A program made the position numbers and the translations under genes. A stretch of DNA of 64,000 bases, from assembly GCF_900110265.1 (NCBI RefSeq), contig NZ_FODB01000004.1, positions 1 to 64,000 of the forward strand. The letters are read 5' to 3'. Shown one piece after another: positions 1 through 8,958 of this stretch (within the stretch, counting starts at the first letter, position 1; every line of letters begins with the position of its first letter). Under the pieces are notes generated by a model. That model was not told the origin of the DNA and did no database searches. It was given only the letters and a program-made list of their open reading frames with translations. This DNA is from Vreelandella aquamarina (GTDB lineage: Bacteria > Pseudomonadota > Gammaproteobacteria > Pseudomonadales > Halomonadaceae).

Positions 1-62
1 GGTGTGGAAGCGCTGCAAGGCGTTGAGCTAACGTGTACTAATGGCCCGTGAGGCTTGACCCT
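1..62 (+). rRNA. rrl: 23S ribosomal RNA, 3' end (partial)
   Basis: The first 62 bases match the conserved 3' terminus of bacterial 23S rRNA: the GCGTTGAGCTAACG block, then a TACTAATGGCCCGTGAGGCTT block just like the E. coli end. Only the tail is inside the window. The 5S gene follows about 140 bases later, which is the usual 23S-5S order. The exact last base was set by comparison with the remembered E. coli end and may be off by one or two. Confidence 0.93.
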
Positions 63-200
63 ATAACACCCAAGGGGTCTGGTCGCCGTGATAACGATGA
101 GTGTGAAAACACTCGGATAACCGGATACGTGTACTGAGCCGATCAAACGGCTTGGTAAGAGACGCACACAAAACACAGCATGGTATGCATTTACAGTTAC

Positions 201-318
201 GCCTGACGACCATAGCAAGCGTGAACCACCTGATCCCATGCCGAACTCAGCAGTGAAACCGCTTAGCGCCGATGGTAGTGTGGGGTCTCCCCATGCGAGA
301 GTAGGTCATCGTCAGGCA
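201..318 (+). rRNA. rrf: 5S ribosomal RNA
   Basis: The segment begins GCCTGACGACC and ends GGTCATCGTCAGGC, so its two ends pair to close the 5S molecule. Inside it are the hallmark blocks CCCATGCCGAACTCAG, GTGAAAC, GCGCCGATGGTAGTGTGGGG and CCCATGCGAGAGTAGG. The length of about 118 bases is normal. It completes the rRNA operon and is followed by two hairpin terminators. Confidence 0.96.
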
Positions 319-328
319 CTTATACCGC

Positions 329-360
329 AAAAAACCCAGCCAATAGGCTGGGTTTTTTGT
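329..360 (+). terminator. Rho-independent terminator of the rRNA operon
   Basis: AAAACCCAGCC and GGCTGGGTTTT form an 11-bp stem around an AATA loop, followed by a run of T. It lies 11 bases after the 5S gene. Confidence 0.9.
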
Positions 361-388
361 TGCGCGCTCGATAAGCGTGCCATGACCC

Positions 389-425
389 AAGCCCCGAGCA
401 CAACAGCGTGCACGGGGCTTTTTGC
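389..425 (+). terminator. Second rRNA terminator hairpin
   Basis: AAGCCCCG and CGGGGCTT pair around an inner GCAC/GTGC stem and are followed by five T. It stands about 30 bases after the first terminator, so the rRNA operon ends in tandem terminators. Between here and 589 no gene was recognised. Confidence 0.75.
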
Positions 426-588
426 TTTCTCTAATGTATACAGCGATATGCACAAAGCTTCCTTGAAACGATCGTTTTAAGAAATTAAATAACAAGGAGT
501 TACTAGGCTGTGGTGGCGGTAGGCGTGGTGAGCAACTAGTATGAGTGGGTACCTATTATTGAAGCACCATCTCAGGAGGAGAGGCGAT

Positions 589-777
589 ATGAGTACCCCA
601 CTAATGAAGAAGCTTGCACTCGCATTACTAATGGCCATGATGATGGGCGGTTTGGCCGCTTGTGATAATCAAGGCCCAGCGGAAGAAGCTGGTGAGAATA
701 TCGATGAGAGCATGGAAGACGCTGGCGATAGCCTAGAAGAGATGGGTGAGAATATTGAAGAGTTCGCCGAGGACTAA
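589..777 (+). CDS. Small acidic lipoprotein
   Basis: A 62-residue protein. The start at 589 is preceded by a strong AGGAGGAGAGG ribosome binding site; an upstream in-frame ATG at 541 has none. The N-terminus (MSTPLMKKLALALLMAMMMGG) is a signal peptide ending in LAAC, a lipobox, so Cys is probably lipidated and the protein anchored in an envelope membrane. The mature part is very acidic with a repeating E/D-rich pattern (EEAGENIDESMEDAGDSLEE) likely to form an amphipathic helix. It resembles entericidin-like or small halophile lipoproteins, but I do not recognise a family and assign no function. Confidence 0.8.
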   Translation: MSTPLMKKLALALLMAMMMGGLAACDNQGPAEEAGENIDESMEDAGDSLEEMGENIEEFAED

Positions 778-830
778 GCGAGCCTGTCGCTTATCATGAG
801 CTATCGAGTAGCTTGAAATTATATCGATAC

Positions 831-860
831 AAAAACAGCCGCTAAGAAGCGGCTGTTTTG
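831..860. terminator. Bidirectional terminator hairpin
   Basis: AAAACAGCCGC and GCGGCTGTTTT form an 11-bp stem with A/T runs on both sides, between the convergent lipoprotein gene and the Tim44-like gene, so it can serve both strands. Confidence 0.85.
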
Positions 861-893
861 TGTTTTAGGGCTTATTAACCTATGTAGCTAGGT

Positions 894-1745
894 TTATGCG
901 CCTGGGTTTTGCTCAATACCTTGCAAATACCAAGGTGCTTGATCGCGCATGGCACGGGTCAAATGCCACGTTTCGTTAAACTCAGTTTGCTCACCATTCT
1001 CTTCCAAAATGCCGTGGAAAATGACGGTGGCTTCGGCGTGGCCGTCGTACTCATTAATATCGCCAAGCTCCGCAAACAGACGCACTACCTCTGTACGGTT
1101 ATTGGCAGGCTGCTCGGCACGCTCTTGACGCAGCAGGTTGTAAAGCTCTGGCGTAACGTACTCTTGAATTTGGCTGAAATCGTTATTATCCCAAGCGCGC
1201 TGAAGCGTCATAAAATGCTCTTTTGCACCGCCGAGAAAACGCTCTTTATCAAACCAGTCCGGCGTGCTCTGCAAACCGCTTGCAAGGCTGCCAGGCGCTG
1301 CTGTGAAGTTACTGGCAGGTGTGTGCTGTGTCTCCTGGCGTTCACGCTGATAGCCAGCAGCGTTGGCAGGTGCAGGACGTCGCTGCCGAATAAAGGCCCG
1401 GAAAGCGAAGATGGCAAGCGCTGCGATGCCAGCCATCAGCAGGAGATCCATTATGCGCAGTTCATCGAACGCGCCTCCAAAGAAAAGCGCCGCTAGCAGG
1501 CCGCCTGCCAGTAATCCACCCATCATACCGCCCATACCACCACGGCGAGCGGTGGCAGCACCTGCTCCCTGTTGCTGAGTGCCCTGAGCCTGTTGCTGTG
1601 CGGGTGTACTGGCCGGGCGGTCAGCGGAGCGCGAGACGCTGCCCATACTGCTACCGCCGCCTAAACGGCGTGCTTCAGCGTGCTCAATTGCGGCGCTAAA
1701 GCCCATGACGCTCACCAGTAGCATGACAAAGAATTGCCTTAACAT
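894..1745 (-). CDS. Tim44-like domain membrane protein
   Basis: A 283-residue protein. It starts with a signal peptide (VMLLVSVMGFSAAIEHAEA), then a low-complexity Gln/Ala/Gly linker at about residues 30-70. A Met/Gly-rich stretch and two hydrophobic segments follow at about 72-112 (GGLLAGGLLAALFFGGAF and LLLMAGIAALAIFAFRAFI). The C-terminal 120 residues look like the Tim44-like fold shared with mitochondrial Tim44 and mL45 (GAKEHFMTLQRAWDNNDFSQ, then EYVTPELYNLL). Bacterial members are membrane proteins of unknown role. It stands alone on this strand and is convergent with the lipoprotein gene. Family call good, function unknown. Confidence 0.82.
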   Translation of the reverse strand: MLRQFFVMLLVSVMGFSAAIEHAEARRLGGGSSMGSVSRSADRPASTPAQQQAQGTQQQGAGAATARRGGMGGMMGGLLAGGLLAALFFGGAFDELRIMDLLLMAGIAALAIFAFRAFIRQRRPAPANAAGYQRERQETQHTPASNFTAAPGSLASGLQSTPDWFDKERFLGGAKEHFMTLQRAWDNNDFSQIQEYVTPELYNLLRQERAEQPANNRTEVVRLFAELGDINEYDGHAEATVIFHGILEENGEQTEFNETWHLTRAMRDQAPWYLQGIEQNPGA

Positions 1746-1887
1746 GTTGATTCTCCAATAAGGATGCAGGTAATGCCCAACGCCTCTGAATGAAGCGCAT
1801 AGAAAATAGTCAATCGCCAGTTTACCGTGTAACGCACCGCGTGGGTTATGGTGGGATTCACTATAAAGACAAAAGTAGGAGCAAAAA

Positions 1888-2463
1888 GTGCGTTTAGATC
1901 AGACTCAAAGTGTATTGCTCATGGTCGATTTTCAGGCTGGATTGCTACCGGTGATAGAAGGAGGTAACAACGCTATCCAAGAGGCGGCTTGGCTGGCAGG
2001 CATTGCCAACCATTTGCAGGTACCGGTATGGCTTACCGAACAGTATCCCGAGCGTCTGGGCGGAACCGATGCCCGACTATTGAGTTGTTTAGGGGCGTAC
2101 CAGACGTGGCAAAAGCTACACTTTAGTGTGACCGAGGAGCCTGCGTTTACACAGGCGCTGGCAGCCCTTGGCCGCAAACAAGTGGTGATATGCGGAACCG
2201 AAGCGCACATTTGTGTGCTGCAGAGCGCGCTTGGCCTATTAGAAGCGGGATATAAAGTGTTCTGGCTCAGTGAGGCGGCCGCCAGCCGCCGCCCAGAAGA
2301 GGCGCGCCTTGCAAGAGAGCGTGCCTGTGCAAATGGCGCGACGGCGGTCTCCGCCGATATGGTGGCCTATGAGTGGCTCTACCGCTGCGATACAGCCACT
2401 TTTAAAGATGTGCACAGGCGGTTTCTTAAGCCGCGAGCCGCCCAAAAAGTAAGGCTTTTCTGA
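1888..2463 (+). CDS. Isochorismatase-family cysteine hydrolase
   Basis: A 191-residue protein with a GTG start eight bases after TAGGAG. The fold signature is clear: the catalytic Asp is in LLMVDFQAGLLP (about residue 14), the Lys in WQKLHFS (about 75), and the nucleophile Cys in GTEAHICVLQSALGL (about 114), with the usual cis-peptide region before it. The family (YcaC, nicotinamidase and isochorismatase relatives) hydrolyses amides or vinyl ethers; this short YcaC-like form has no known substrate. It is convergent with yaaA, with only two bases between the stop codons. Confidence 0.85.
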   Translation: MRLDQTQSVLLMVDFQAGLLPVIEGGNNAIQEAAWLAGIANHLQVPVWLTEQYPERLGGTDARLLSCLGAYQTWQKLHFSVTEEPAFTQALAALGRKQVVICGTEAHICVLQSALGLLEAGYKVFWLSEAAASRRPEEARLARERACANGATAVSADMVAYEWLYRCDTATFKDVHRRFLKPRAAQKVRLF

Positions 2464-2465
2464 CC

Positions 2466-3245
2466 TTACCGATCGGTTTCCCGGCGTGTGAAGACGAGGG
2501 TATCGCCTTCCGAGGCCGCAGCATCAAAACGGTAACCCGCTACATCGAAGCCCGTGAGCGCTTCGGGCTCGTTGATTTGCTGGCGGATTATCCAGGCGCT
2601 CATTAAGCCGCGGGCTTTTTTGGCGTAGAAACTGATGATTTTGAAGGTACCGTTCTTTTCATCCTTAAAGACTGGCGTTATTACTTGAGCATCCAGCTTT
2701 TTTACATCTACGGCTTTGAAGTACTCGTTGGAGGCTAAGTTCACCAGCACTTTCGAGCCGCTCTCAGCGATGGCGCTGTTCAGTGCATGCGTGAGCGTCG
2801 GCTTCCAGTAAGCGTAGAGGTCCTTACCTGCGTCATTAGGCAGTTTGGTGCCCATCTCCAGCCGGTAGGCCTGGATGAGATCCAGAGGCCGTAGTAAGCC
2901 ATATAGGCCCGATAAAATACGTAAATGCTGCTGGGCGAACTGGTTATCCGCTTCGCTAAAGGTGTCGGCTTTAAGGCCGGTGTACACGTCCCCCTGAAAA
3001 GCCTGCACGGCGGGTTTCGCGTTGTCGAGAGAAAAAGGGGGCTGCCAATCAGCAAAGCGAGCCGCATTCAGTCCGGCCAGCTTATCGCTAATCCCCATGA
3101 GATCGCTTAGCTGCTGTGGTGAGTAGTCGCGCAAGATGTCGATCAACGGCTGGCTATAGTCGAGGAAGTCCGGTTGGGTGACGTTCTGAGTGGTGGAGGG
3201 TGTTTCAAAGTCCAGCGTTTTGGCGGGGGAAATAACGCTCAGCAT
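2466..3245 (-). CDS. yaaA: Peroxide stress protein YaaA (DUF328/UPF0246)
   Basis: A 259-residue protein. The start at 3245 gives [13 protein letters not shown], the standard family N-terminus, behind AAGGAG; an in-frame ATG nine codons upstream lacks such a site. Characteristic blocks are [42 protein letters not shown] and MGTKL. E. coli YaaA binds DNA and limits Fenton damage by lowering free iron during peroxide stress. The length is typical. Confidence 0.93.
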   Translation of the reverse strand: MLSVISPAKTLDFETPSTTQNVTQPDFLDYSQPLIDILRDYSPQQLSDLMGISDKLAGLNAARFADWQPPFSLDNAKPAVQAFQGDVYTGLKADTFSEADNQFAQQHLRILSGLYGLLRPLDLIQAYRLEMGTKLPNDAGKDLYAYWKPTLTHALNSAIAESGSKVLVNLASNEYFKAVDVKKLDAQVITPVFKDEKNGTFKIISFYAKKARGLMSAWIIRQQINEPEALTGFDVAGYRFDAAASEGDTLVFTRRETDR

Positions 3246-3368
3246 GGCGTGCTCCTTGTGCCGTGGCAAAAGAGAGTCGCTACCCGAAATGAGTAACGAA
3301 AAAAGAGTAAGTCGAAAGATTATACCAAGCCTCGGCGGTGGCCGAGGCTATCGGCACGATAGGAGCCG

Positions 3369-4400
3369 TTAAGGGCAAGGATTGGGCATACGACGATGGA
3401 TGTCGTCGATGGCGGTTAACACTTCCTCATCCAGCTTCAAGCTCTCGCTGGCCAAGTTGCTTTCCAACTGATCCATGGTGGTAGCACCAATAATATTGCT
3501 GGTAAGAAAGCTGCGCGAGTTAATAAACGCCAGTGCCATCTGCGCTGGATCGAGCCCGTGCTCTTTGGCTAGGTTGACGTAAGCCTGCGTAGCGGCCTCT
3601 GCCTCGGGCGAGGTATAGCGTTTAAAGCGCTCATAGAGAGTCAAACGGCCTTTTGGCGGCTGGGCACCATTAAGATACTTGCCTGACAGCACGCCGAACC
3701 CCAGCGGTGAGTAAGCCAGCAGGCCCACATCTTCACGATGTACAACTTCTGCTAAGCCCACTTCAAATGAACGGTTCAGCAGATTGTAGGGGTTTTGGAT
3801 GGAGGCAACACGAGGCAGTCCTAGTTGATCAGAGAGCTGTAACATCCGCATGACGCCCCAAGGGGTATCATTTGAGAGCCCTACAGCGCGAATTTTACCT
3901 GCATCGACCAGCTCTTTAAGTGCGGAGAGCGTCTCTTCCAACGGAGTGGCGTCTTCCTGCTCAGCGTGGGTGTAGCCAAGTTTGCCGAAAAAGTTGGTGT
4001 TACGATCAGGCCAGTGCAACTGATACAGATCGACGTAATCCGTTTGCAGACGCTCAAGGCTGGTATCAATGGCTTGATGAAGGTGGTCCCGGCTCATTTT
4101 GGGGCCGCCGCGGATATGCTCCAAACCTGGGCCTGCCGCTTTGGTAGCGATGATGACATCGTCGCGAGCGCCTCGTGCTTTTAGCCAACTACCGATATAA
4201 ATCTCTGTTAACCCTTGTGTCTCTGCTTTTGGGGGAACTGGATACATCTCCGCCGTGTCGATAAAGTTAATACCGAACGCCACCGCGCGGTCGAGCTGTT
4301 CATGAGCCTCAGTTTCGCTGTTTTGCTCACCAAAGGTCATGGTGCCTAGACAGAGTCGGCTGACCTCAATTCCGGTTCTACCCAGTGGGCGCGTTTGCAT
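3369..4400 (-). CDS. Aldo/keto reductase, Tas-like
   Basis: A 343-residue protein. Start at 4400 (MQTRPLGRTGIEVSRLCLG) after GAGGAG; 26 in-frame codons upstream look non-coding. It is a TIM-barrel NADPH-dependent oxidoreductase: the catalytic Asp and Tyr are in FIDTAEMYPVPP, the Lys in IIATKAAGPG, the His in LYQLHWPDR, and the cofactor-binding tail has SNIIGATTMDQLESNL. The insert after the barrel start and the length match Tas (YgdS) rather than short AKRs. The substrate cannot be told from sequence. Confidence 0.9.
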   Translation of the reverse strand: MQTRPLGRTGIEVSRLCLGTMTFGEQNSETEAHEQLDRAVAFGINFIDTAEMYPVPPKAETQGLTEIYIGSWLKARGARDDVIIATKAAGPGLEHIRGGPKMSRDHLHQAIDTSLERLQTDYVDLYQLHWPDRNTNFFGKLGYTHAEQEDATPLEETLSALKELVDAGKIRAVGLSNDTPWGVMRMLQLSDQLGLPRVASIQNPYNLLNRSFEVGLAEVVHREDVGLLAYSPLGFGVLSGKYLNGAQPPKGRLTLYERFKRYTSPEAEAATQAYVNLAKEHGLDPAQMALAFINSRSFLTSNIIGATTMDQLESNLASESLKLDEEVLTAIDDIHRRMPNPCP

Positions 4401-4649
4401 GATTGTCTCCTCGCTAAGGCGAAAATGTGTCTGGAAAGGTGGCGATCCATATCGCCGATACCAGCCTGTGGGAGGCATGTTAGCGAGGGTCTACAAAAGC
4501 AGCAAATCAATAGGGTTGAGTCATGGCGAAGGCAGGCGTATGCTTGCCAGCCCATCGACCGGCCAAGCGCCGGTTTATCGTATGGTTAGCCGTCGCGGAA
4601 GGTGAGATGGTTAGCCGAAGATCTCAACAGATAGGCAGGGTGGTTGGCC

Positions 4650-5144
4650 ATGCCGCAGGCATCATCGTTGTTTACCCGGTTGGAATTTCGTCTAGCCGAG
4701 CAGCTCTTTCATACTCGTTGGTTACTACCGCGCTCACCGCGTACGCAGCGTCTCACTATGCGACTGTTTAAACGGTGTGCAGAAGCGGGGCACCCAGATG
4801 CACAATCCATTTATGGCCATATGCTGTTCCACCGCAGCCTGTCTCCCCAAGACAAAGCCCGTGGAGCACGTTATGTACTGGAAGCTGCCCAAGCGGGCGA
4901 TGTAAAGTCGCAGTACCAGCTCGCGCAAATTCACGAGCACGGCTGCGTGCAGTATCCGCGTCGTGAAGATTATGCAGTCACCTGGTATGCCCGTGCTGCG
5001 CAGGCGGGGCACTATTTAGCCGCTGAGCGCTTAGCGCGTGCCTACCGCTTAGGTGAGCTAGGCTTAGCGGTAGATACTGAGCAGGCCGATTACTGGCAGC
5101 GTGTAGCAGAGCGCCAGCCTGCAGTGGAAATGGCGGTTGCTTAA
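4650..5144 (+). CDS. Sel1-repeat (tetratricopeptide-like) protein
   Basis: A 164-residue protein with about three Sel1-like repeats: RCAEAGHPDAQSIYGHML, EAAQAGDVKSQYQLAQIHE and RAAQAGHYLAAERLARAYRLG. These form helical pairs used for protein-protein contacts. I take the ATG at 4650 after AGGCAGGGTGG; a TTG two codons earlier is possible. There is no clear signal peptide, so it is probably cytoplasmic. Partner unknown. The preceding 249 bases (4401-4649) back to the divergent aldo/keto reductase gene hold no recognisable gene. Confidence 0.78.
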   Translation: MPQASSLFTRLEFRLAEQLFHTRWLLPRSPRTQRLTMRLFKRCAEAGHPDAQSIYGHMLFHRSLSPQDKARGARYVLEAAQAGDVKSQYQLAQIHEHGCVQYPRREDYAVTWYARAAQAGHYLAAERLARAYRLGELGLAVDTEQADYWQRVAERQPAVEMAVA

Positions 5145-5182
5145 AGCGCATGCCAGGTTGCGATTCATAAAAGAGGAAGTCA

Positions 5183-5689
5183 GTGTCCGAGACGCTACCC
5201 ACAGTGCTAGATATTGAAGCGTCCGGATTCGGGCGCGGCAGCTACCCGATTGAAGTTGGCATTGCGCGTGCTGACGGTAGCTGCTGCGCGTTTCTTATTC
5301 AGCCATTAGATGAGTGGACCCATTGGGATCCAAAAGCCGAGCTACTGCACGGTATTTCTCGTGATCGGCTGATGAAAGAGGGCTACCCGGTGCGCCAAGT
5401 TGCCCAGTGGCTTAATGATGAACTGCGGGAGCTAGGTAAGGCTTATAGCGATAGTTGGGGCTACGATAATACCTGGCTGTCGTTACTGTTCCACCATGCT
5501 GGTATGCTGCCGCGCTTTCGCCTGGAAGCGCTACGCATCCTGCTCAGCGAAGAGCAACAGGCGCTGTGGAGCGATACCAAAGAGGCGGTAGTGGCTGAGC
5601 GTGGCATCCACCGCCACCGTGCTGGGGAAGATGCTCGCTTGCTCCAGCTCACCTATCAGCGTACGCGCACGCTGACTGCCAACGTATAA
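5183..5689 (+). CDS. DEDD-type 3'-5' exonuclease-like protein
   Basis: A 168-residue protein with a GTG start behind AGAGGAAG. The Exo I motif is reduced to VLDIEASGFG (D-x-E), followed by YPIEVGIARADG, as in the DnaQ/RNase T superfamily. Exo II appears in the region SWGYDNTWLS and Exo III in HRHRAGEDARLL (H-x4-D). It is a short stand-alone exonuclease domain of the kind often annotated as exonuclease; whether it acts on DNA or RNA is not visible. It sits 38 bases after the Sel1 gene and may be co-transcribed with it. Confidence 0.75.
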   Translation: MSETLPTVLDIEASGFGRGSYPIEVGIARADGSCCAFLIQPLDEWTHWDPKAELLHGISRDRLMKEGYPVRQVAQWLNDELRELGKAYSDSWGYDNTWLSLLFHHAGMLPRFRLEALRILLSEEQQALWSDTKEAVVAERGIHRHRAGEDARLLQLTYQRTRTLTANV

Positions 5690-5713
5690 ATTTCCGCTCT
5701 ACTCTGCTCGTAC

Positions 5714-6259
5714 TCAGCTTAGTTCTGCTTCTAAAGCGTCTAATAGCTGGCTGGGCGTCGGTGCATCGAGCAGCATGTCTCGTGTAGCTTGCGCCAGAAA
5801 ACCGTGGCTGACCGTGCTGTCTAAAAACGCCAGCAGTGGGGCGTAAAATCCATCGGTATCTAGCAGGCCCATCGGCTTGTCGTGTAGCCCCAAATAGCCC
5901 CAGGTCCAGATCTCAAACAACTCCTCAAACGTGCCAATGCCACCGGGCAAGGCGATAAAGGCGTCAGCGTTCGCCGCCATGGTGGCTTTACGTTCATGCA
6001 TATTAGGCACGCGAATCAGCTCGGTTAAGCCGAAATGAGCCTGTTCACGCTCAACGAGATGGTCGGGCATAACGCCGATGACGCTGCCGCCCGCGTTTAG
6101 TGCCGCATTGGCCAGTTCCCCCATCAGCCCGACGCGTGCGCCGCCGTATACCAAGGTGTGCCCGCGTTGCCCAAGAGCCGTGCCAAGCGTATGGGCGGCT
6201 TGGCGGAATGCTGGGCTGTTGCCCTCTCTTGAGCCGAGGTAAACACAGATGCGTGACAT
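5714..6259 (-). CDS. LOG-family Rossmann-fold protein (TIGR00730)
   Basis: A 181-residue protein with the two signature blocks of the LOG/lysine-decarboxylase-like family: VYGGARVGLMGELA at about residue 40 and LPGGIGTFEELFEIWTW (PGGxGTxxE) at about 105. Family members cleave nucleoside 5'-monophosphates at the N-glycosidic bond (cytokinin-activating LOG enzymes are the studied case). A bacterial housekeeping role is likely but unproven. Confidence 0.9.
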   Translation of the reverse strand: MSRICVYLGSREGNSPAFRQAAHTLGTALGQRGHTLVYGGARVGLMGELANAALNAGGSVIGVMPDHLVEREQAHFGLTELIRVPNMHERKATMAANADAFIALPGGIGTFEELFEIWTWGYLGLHDKPMGLLDTDGFYAPLLAFLDSTVSHGFLAQATRDMLLDAPTPSQLLDALEAELS

Positions 6260-6321
6260 AGTCGGGGCGTCCTTATCGCAGAGGAGTTAAGGGTGAATCA
6301 GTGGGAGGCATTGCAGGACAT

Positions 6322-6843
6322 CTAGCCTAGGCAGCGCTGTACGTCGTAGTGTTCGTCCATCCACTGTCCAATCACATTGTTACCGCACAGATGATGGGCG
6401 TATTGAGTATGTAGGCAGCGCACCTGCTGCCAGTTGCTGATGCCGCCTACACCGCGTTCGGTGAGAACATCGGTGTAGCCCAGGCGTGCCACTTCTTCGC
6501 GCTGAGCCTCGCTCATAAAGCGCCAGCGGGCATCAACGTAATCGCGATGGCTCTGTTGGTAAGCGGCTAAGAAGTCAGGTTCGTCCTGCAGACGCTGTTC
6601 TAGCGACTTGATCACGCCGACGGCTTCAATGCGCGAAATCTCGATTTTAAGCAGGTCGGAGCAGAGCCAGTAAAGCGTGGGGAAAGGCTTGCCATCCACA
6701 ATCGGCGACATGCGCAGCACTAAAGGGGTGCCCTGTGTATCCGTGGCTGCAACGGCTTCGATACCGCGAGGCGCTCGCCCGAGCTGTTGGGTAATAATCG
6801 CCAGCTGGCGCTCGTCGGGTGCTTGGTCGGTACGAATTACCAT
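6322..6843 (-). CDS. DUF501 domain protein
   Basis: A 173-residue cytoplasmic protein with the DUF501 pattern: QLGRAPRGIEAVA near the N-terminus, then PFPTLYWLCSDLLKIEISRIEA, and the Cys/His-rich tail GGISNWQQVRCLHTQYAHHL followed by GNNVIG. In other bacteria this family often sits near eno or divIC; here it follows a 100-residue gene of unknown function by 12 bases and is probably co-transcribed. Function unknown. Confidence 0.85.
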   Translation of the reverse strand: MVIRTDQAPDERQLAIITQQLGRAPRGIEAVAATDTQGTPLVLRMSPIVDGKPFPTLYWLCSDLLKIEISRIEAVGVIKSLEQRLQDEPDFLAAYQQSHRDYVDARWRFMSEAQREEVARLGYTDVLTERGVGGISNWQQVRCLHTQYAHHLCGNNVIGQWMDEHYDVQRCLG

Positions 6844-6855
6844 TGCGTAGAACTC

Positions 6856-7158
6856 TCACTTTCGGTCGTCTTGAACAAATTTATTTGAGCGGCCAACGGC
6901 ACGGAAAAAGCAGCGGTTAAGCTGCTCTGGAGAAGCGACATAGCGCCATTTCTCCTCGCAATACTCAGCTGCGCGGGCCATTAGCACGTCGTAAAGTCGA
7001 TTGAATGGGGCATCATAATCGTAGGGGTCTGCGCCGAACAAGCGGATATGCGGGTAATCAGCGAAGCGCTCCATGAAGTAGCGTTCAAGGTCGGCTTCCA
7101 CGGCGCGATGCTGCGCCGTGTTGTCAGGATCAATCCAGAGATTATAGCGAATAGCCAT
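6856..7158 (-). CDS. Conserved small protein of unknown function
   Basis: A 100-residue soluble protein (MAIRYNLWIDPDNTAQHRA start), rich in aromatic and charged residues, with no membrane segment or familiar motif. It is directly upstream of the DUF501 gene with a 12-base gap and downstream of the thioesterase gene on the same strand, so an operon is likely. The start is supported by a GGAGTCACC site. I do not recognise a family. Confidence 0.65.
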   Translation of the reverse strand: MAIRYNLWIDPDNTAQHRAVEADLERYFMERFADYPHIRLFGADPYDYDAPFNRLYDVLMARAAEYCEEKWRYVASPEQLNRCFFRAVGRSNKFVQDDRK

Positions 7159-7198
7159 GGTGACTCCTGGAAGGCCCCACCATACATGGCAGGGGGAA

Positions 7199-7606
7199 TT
7201 AAGCGGAGGCGGGCGCGGTATCCAAATGTGCTGTCAGCGCCTCGCGCAGCTCACCCTCAATAGGAACGGCGCGCTTCTCTTGATGGTCGTACTGCACCAT
7301 TACCGTATGCCCTAAGTTGGTCAGCGTACCATGCTGCCGCGCTTCCTGGGTGACGGTAAACGAGCTGTTGCCCAAACGGGTTAGATAGGTACGGATTTCG
7401 ATGTCATGGCCGTAAAACAGTTCAGCGCGGTAATCCACTTCCATGCGCGCCATGATTAATCGCCACTGTTTAGGGTTCAGGTCGGGCGTAAACAGTTTGA
7501 ACAGGTCGTTGCGTGCCAGCTCAAACCAAGCGGGGAGCCGCGTGTTATTAATATGGCCGAGGGCATCCGTATCGTAAAAAGCGGGCTCAATGGTGCGAGT
7601 GAACAT
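7199..7606 (-). CDS. YbgC/FadM-like acyl-CoA thioesterase
   Basis: A 135-residue hotdog-fold protein. The start at 7606 (MFTRTIEPAFYDTDALGHINN) is behind AAGGA; 40 further in-frame codons upstream have no family similarity. The block FYDTDALGHINNTRL carries the catalytic Asp of the 4-hydroxybenzoyl-CoA thioesterase type, followed by ARMEVDYRAEL and NSSFTVTQEA. It hydrolyses acyl-CoA thioesters; chain preference is unknown. Confidence 0.88.
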   Translation of the reverse strand: MFTRTIEPAFYDTDALGHINNTRLPAWFELARNDLFKLFTPDLNPKQWRLIMARMEVDYRAELFYGHDIEIRTYLTRLGNSSFTVTQEARQHGTLTNLGHTVMVQYDHQEKRAVPIEGELREALTAHLDTAPASA

Positions 7607-7679
7607 AGCGCTATCCTTATTATTAGAGGGAACGAGGGAGGTAAGAACCCTCCCAGAATTAACCCAAGCGAGCGCTTGG

Positions 7680-8486
7680 TCAAGCGTTACGGCGCTGTTG
7701 CCAAGCAGTGAACTGCATCCAGCCAAGCAGCCATAGGGTCGCGGCGAGAAATCCTGCCAGCGTTCCCCAGAAAAGCCCCAGCGTGCTGTAAGTGTACGAA
7801 ACGCATAGGGTATAGCTCAGCAGCGAGCCAAGGCCCATGGGATAATGCTTAATGACTGTGGCGACGGGGGCATACCCATGCCCCACGTGCAGGATCAGCA
7901 AAAATGGCAGCATGGTGACGGGAAATGCAGCCAGCGTGCCTGCCCACTCTGGGGGGAGCCAGTGGGCGATACGGGTGATAGCAAAAATAATAACAGTGGC
8001 AAGCCCCGCGCGTGCCGCTAGCGCGGGCCAAGAAAAGGCGCTGCTCGCGGTACTCTTCACATCGGGAATGGAGCGGAACAGCCAACTGAAGACGCCAATG
8101 GCACAAAGCGTCACCAGCGTGCCGCTGAAGCGGGTGAAGCTGAACTGCGCGAGCAGGGTACTCATGACCAGCCACGCGGCAAAGCCTCCCAGCACACCGC
8201 TAATAACGCCCTTGATGCCAGGCTGGCGGCCTGTGATCACATAACCTGCCCCCAATGCCATTGTCGCGGTAAACCCGGCCAGCGTATGCACGGCGCTCTG
8301 GGTAGCGAAGGTGGGCGAGATCTCTAAACCGATAAAAAACAGCGCTAGTGCGGTGCCTAAAGGATAACCTGAGAGTAGCCCTGCAATGCGTGGGCTTGCA
8401 CGGACAGCGATAGCGCTTAAGCCCAAAACCATGCTGACGGAGAGCCCCAGCTTTGCTAACTGCCAAGTGAGTGGTACTTCTAGCAT
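7680..8486 (-). CDS. Polytopic membrane protein of unknown function
   Basis: A 268-residue protein with about eight hydrophobic segments and two similar-looking halves, each with an LxGYPLGTALALFFIG or LAAFPVTMLPFLLIL type block. Such internal duplication is seen in small permease families, but I recognise no family. It lies upstream of the thioesterase gene on the same strand. Confidence 0.7.
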   Translation of the reverse strand: MLEVPLTWQLAKLGLSVSMVLGLSAIAVRASPRIAGLLSGYPLGTALALFFIGLEISPTFATQSAVHTLAGFTATMALGAGYVITGRQPGIKGVISGVLGGFAAWLVMSTLLAQFSFTRFSGTLVTLCAIGVFSWLFRSIPDVKSTASSAFSWPALAARAGLATVIIFAITRIAHWLPPEWAGTLAAFPVTMLPFLLILHVGHGYAPVATVIKHYPMGLGSLLSYTLCVSYTYSTLGLFWGTLAGFLAATLWLLGWMQFTAWQQRRNA

Positions 8487-8597
8487 GCGGCGTTTTCCTT
8501 ACGTTTATTATGTGGTTGCTATTATTATGTCGCTGATTTTTAGCACATTAGGTGTTATTAACCGTTAAGACGTTGCTAGCGTGCGAGGCTGTTTACC

Positions 8598-8957
8598 GTG
8601 CCCCTTTCACCGGATTCCGGCACCCACGTGCTCTCTCCGCCGCCTAAACCCAGTGGCTGCGAACTGTGCCAGCGTGCATCGCCGCTCACCAAGCACCATC
8701 TCATTCCAAGGACGCTGCATAACAAGCCGCGTTATCAAAAGCGCCATAGCCGTGAAGAGCGGCTAACGGCCATTGTGTGGCTGTGTCATCCCTGCCATAA
8801 GCACATTCTCCGTCTCTACAGCGAGCGCGAACTGGCCGACCGCTTGGCTAGTTTGGAAGCGTTGATGAACGATGCCGATATTCGCGCTTTTGTCGATTGG
8901 CTTGCCACCAAGCCTGCGGGCTTTAAACCGAAATCACCGGGGCGCAAACGGCACTAA
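8598..8957 (+). CDS. HNH-like zinc-binding protein
   Basis: A 119-residue protein with a probable GTG start. It has a CELC pair, a TKHHLIPR motif and a CHPCHKHIL block, which together give the Cys2/His/Cys2 layout of HNH-type nuclease domains, where HH acts with metal. The C-terminal third is basic. Enzyme activity is possible but not shown; similar small proteins are widespread in gammaproteobacteria outside mobile elements. Confidence 0.75.
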   Translation: MPLSPDSGTHVLSPPPKPSGCELCQRASPLTKHHLIPRTLHNKPRYQKRHSREERLTAIVWLCHPCHKHILRLYSERELADRLASLEALMNDADIRAFVDWLATKPAGFKPKSPGRKRH

Positions 8958-8958
8958 G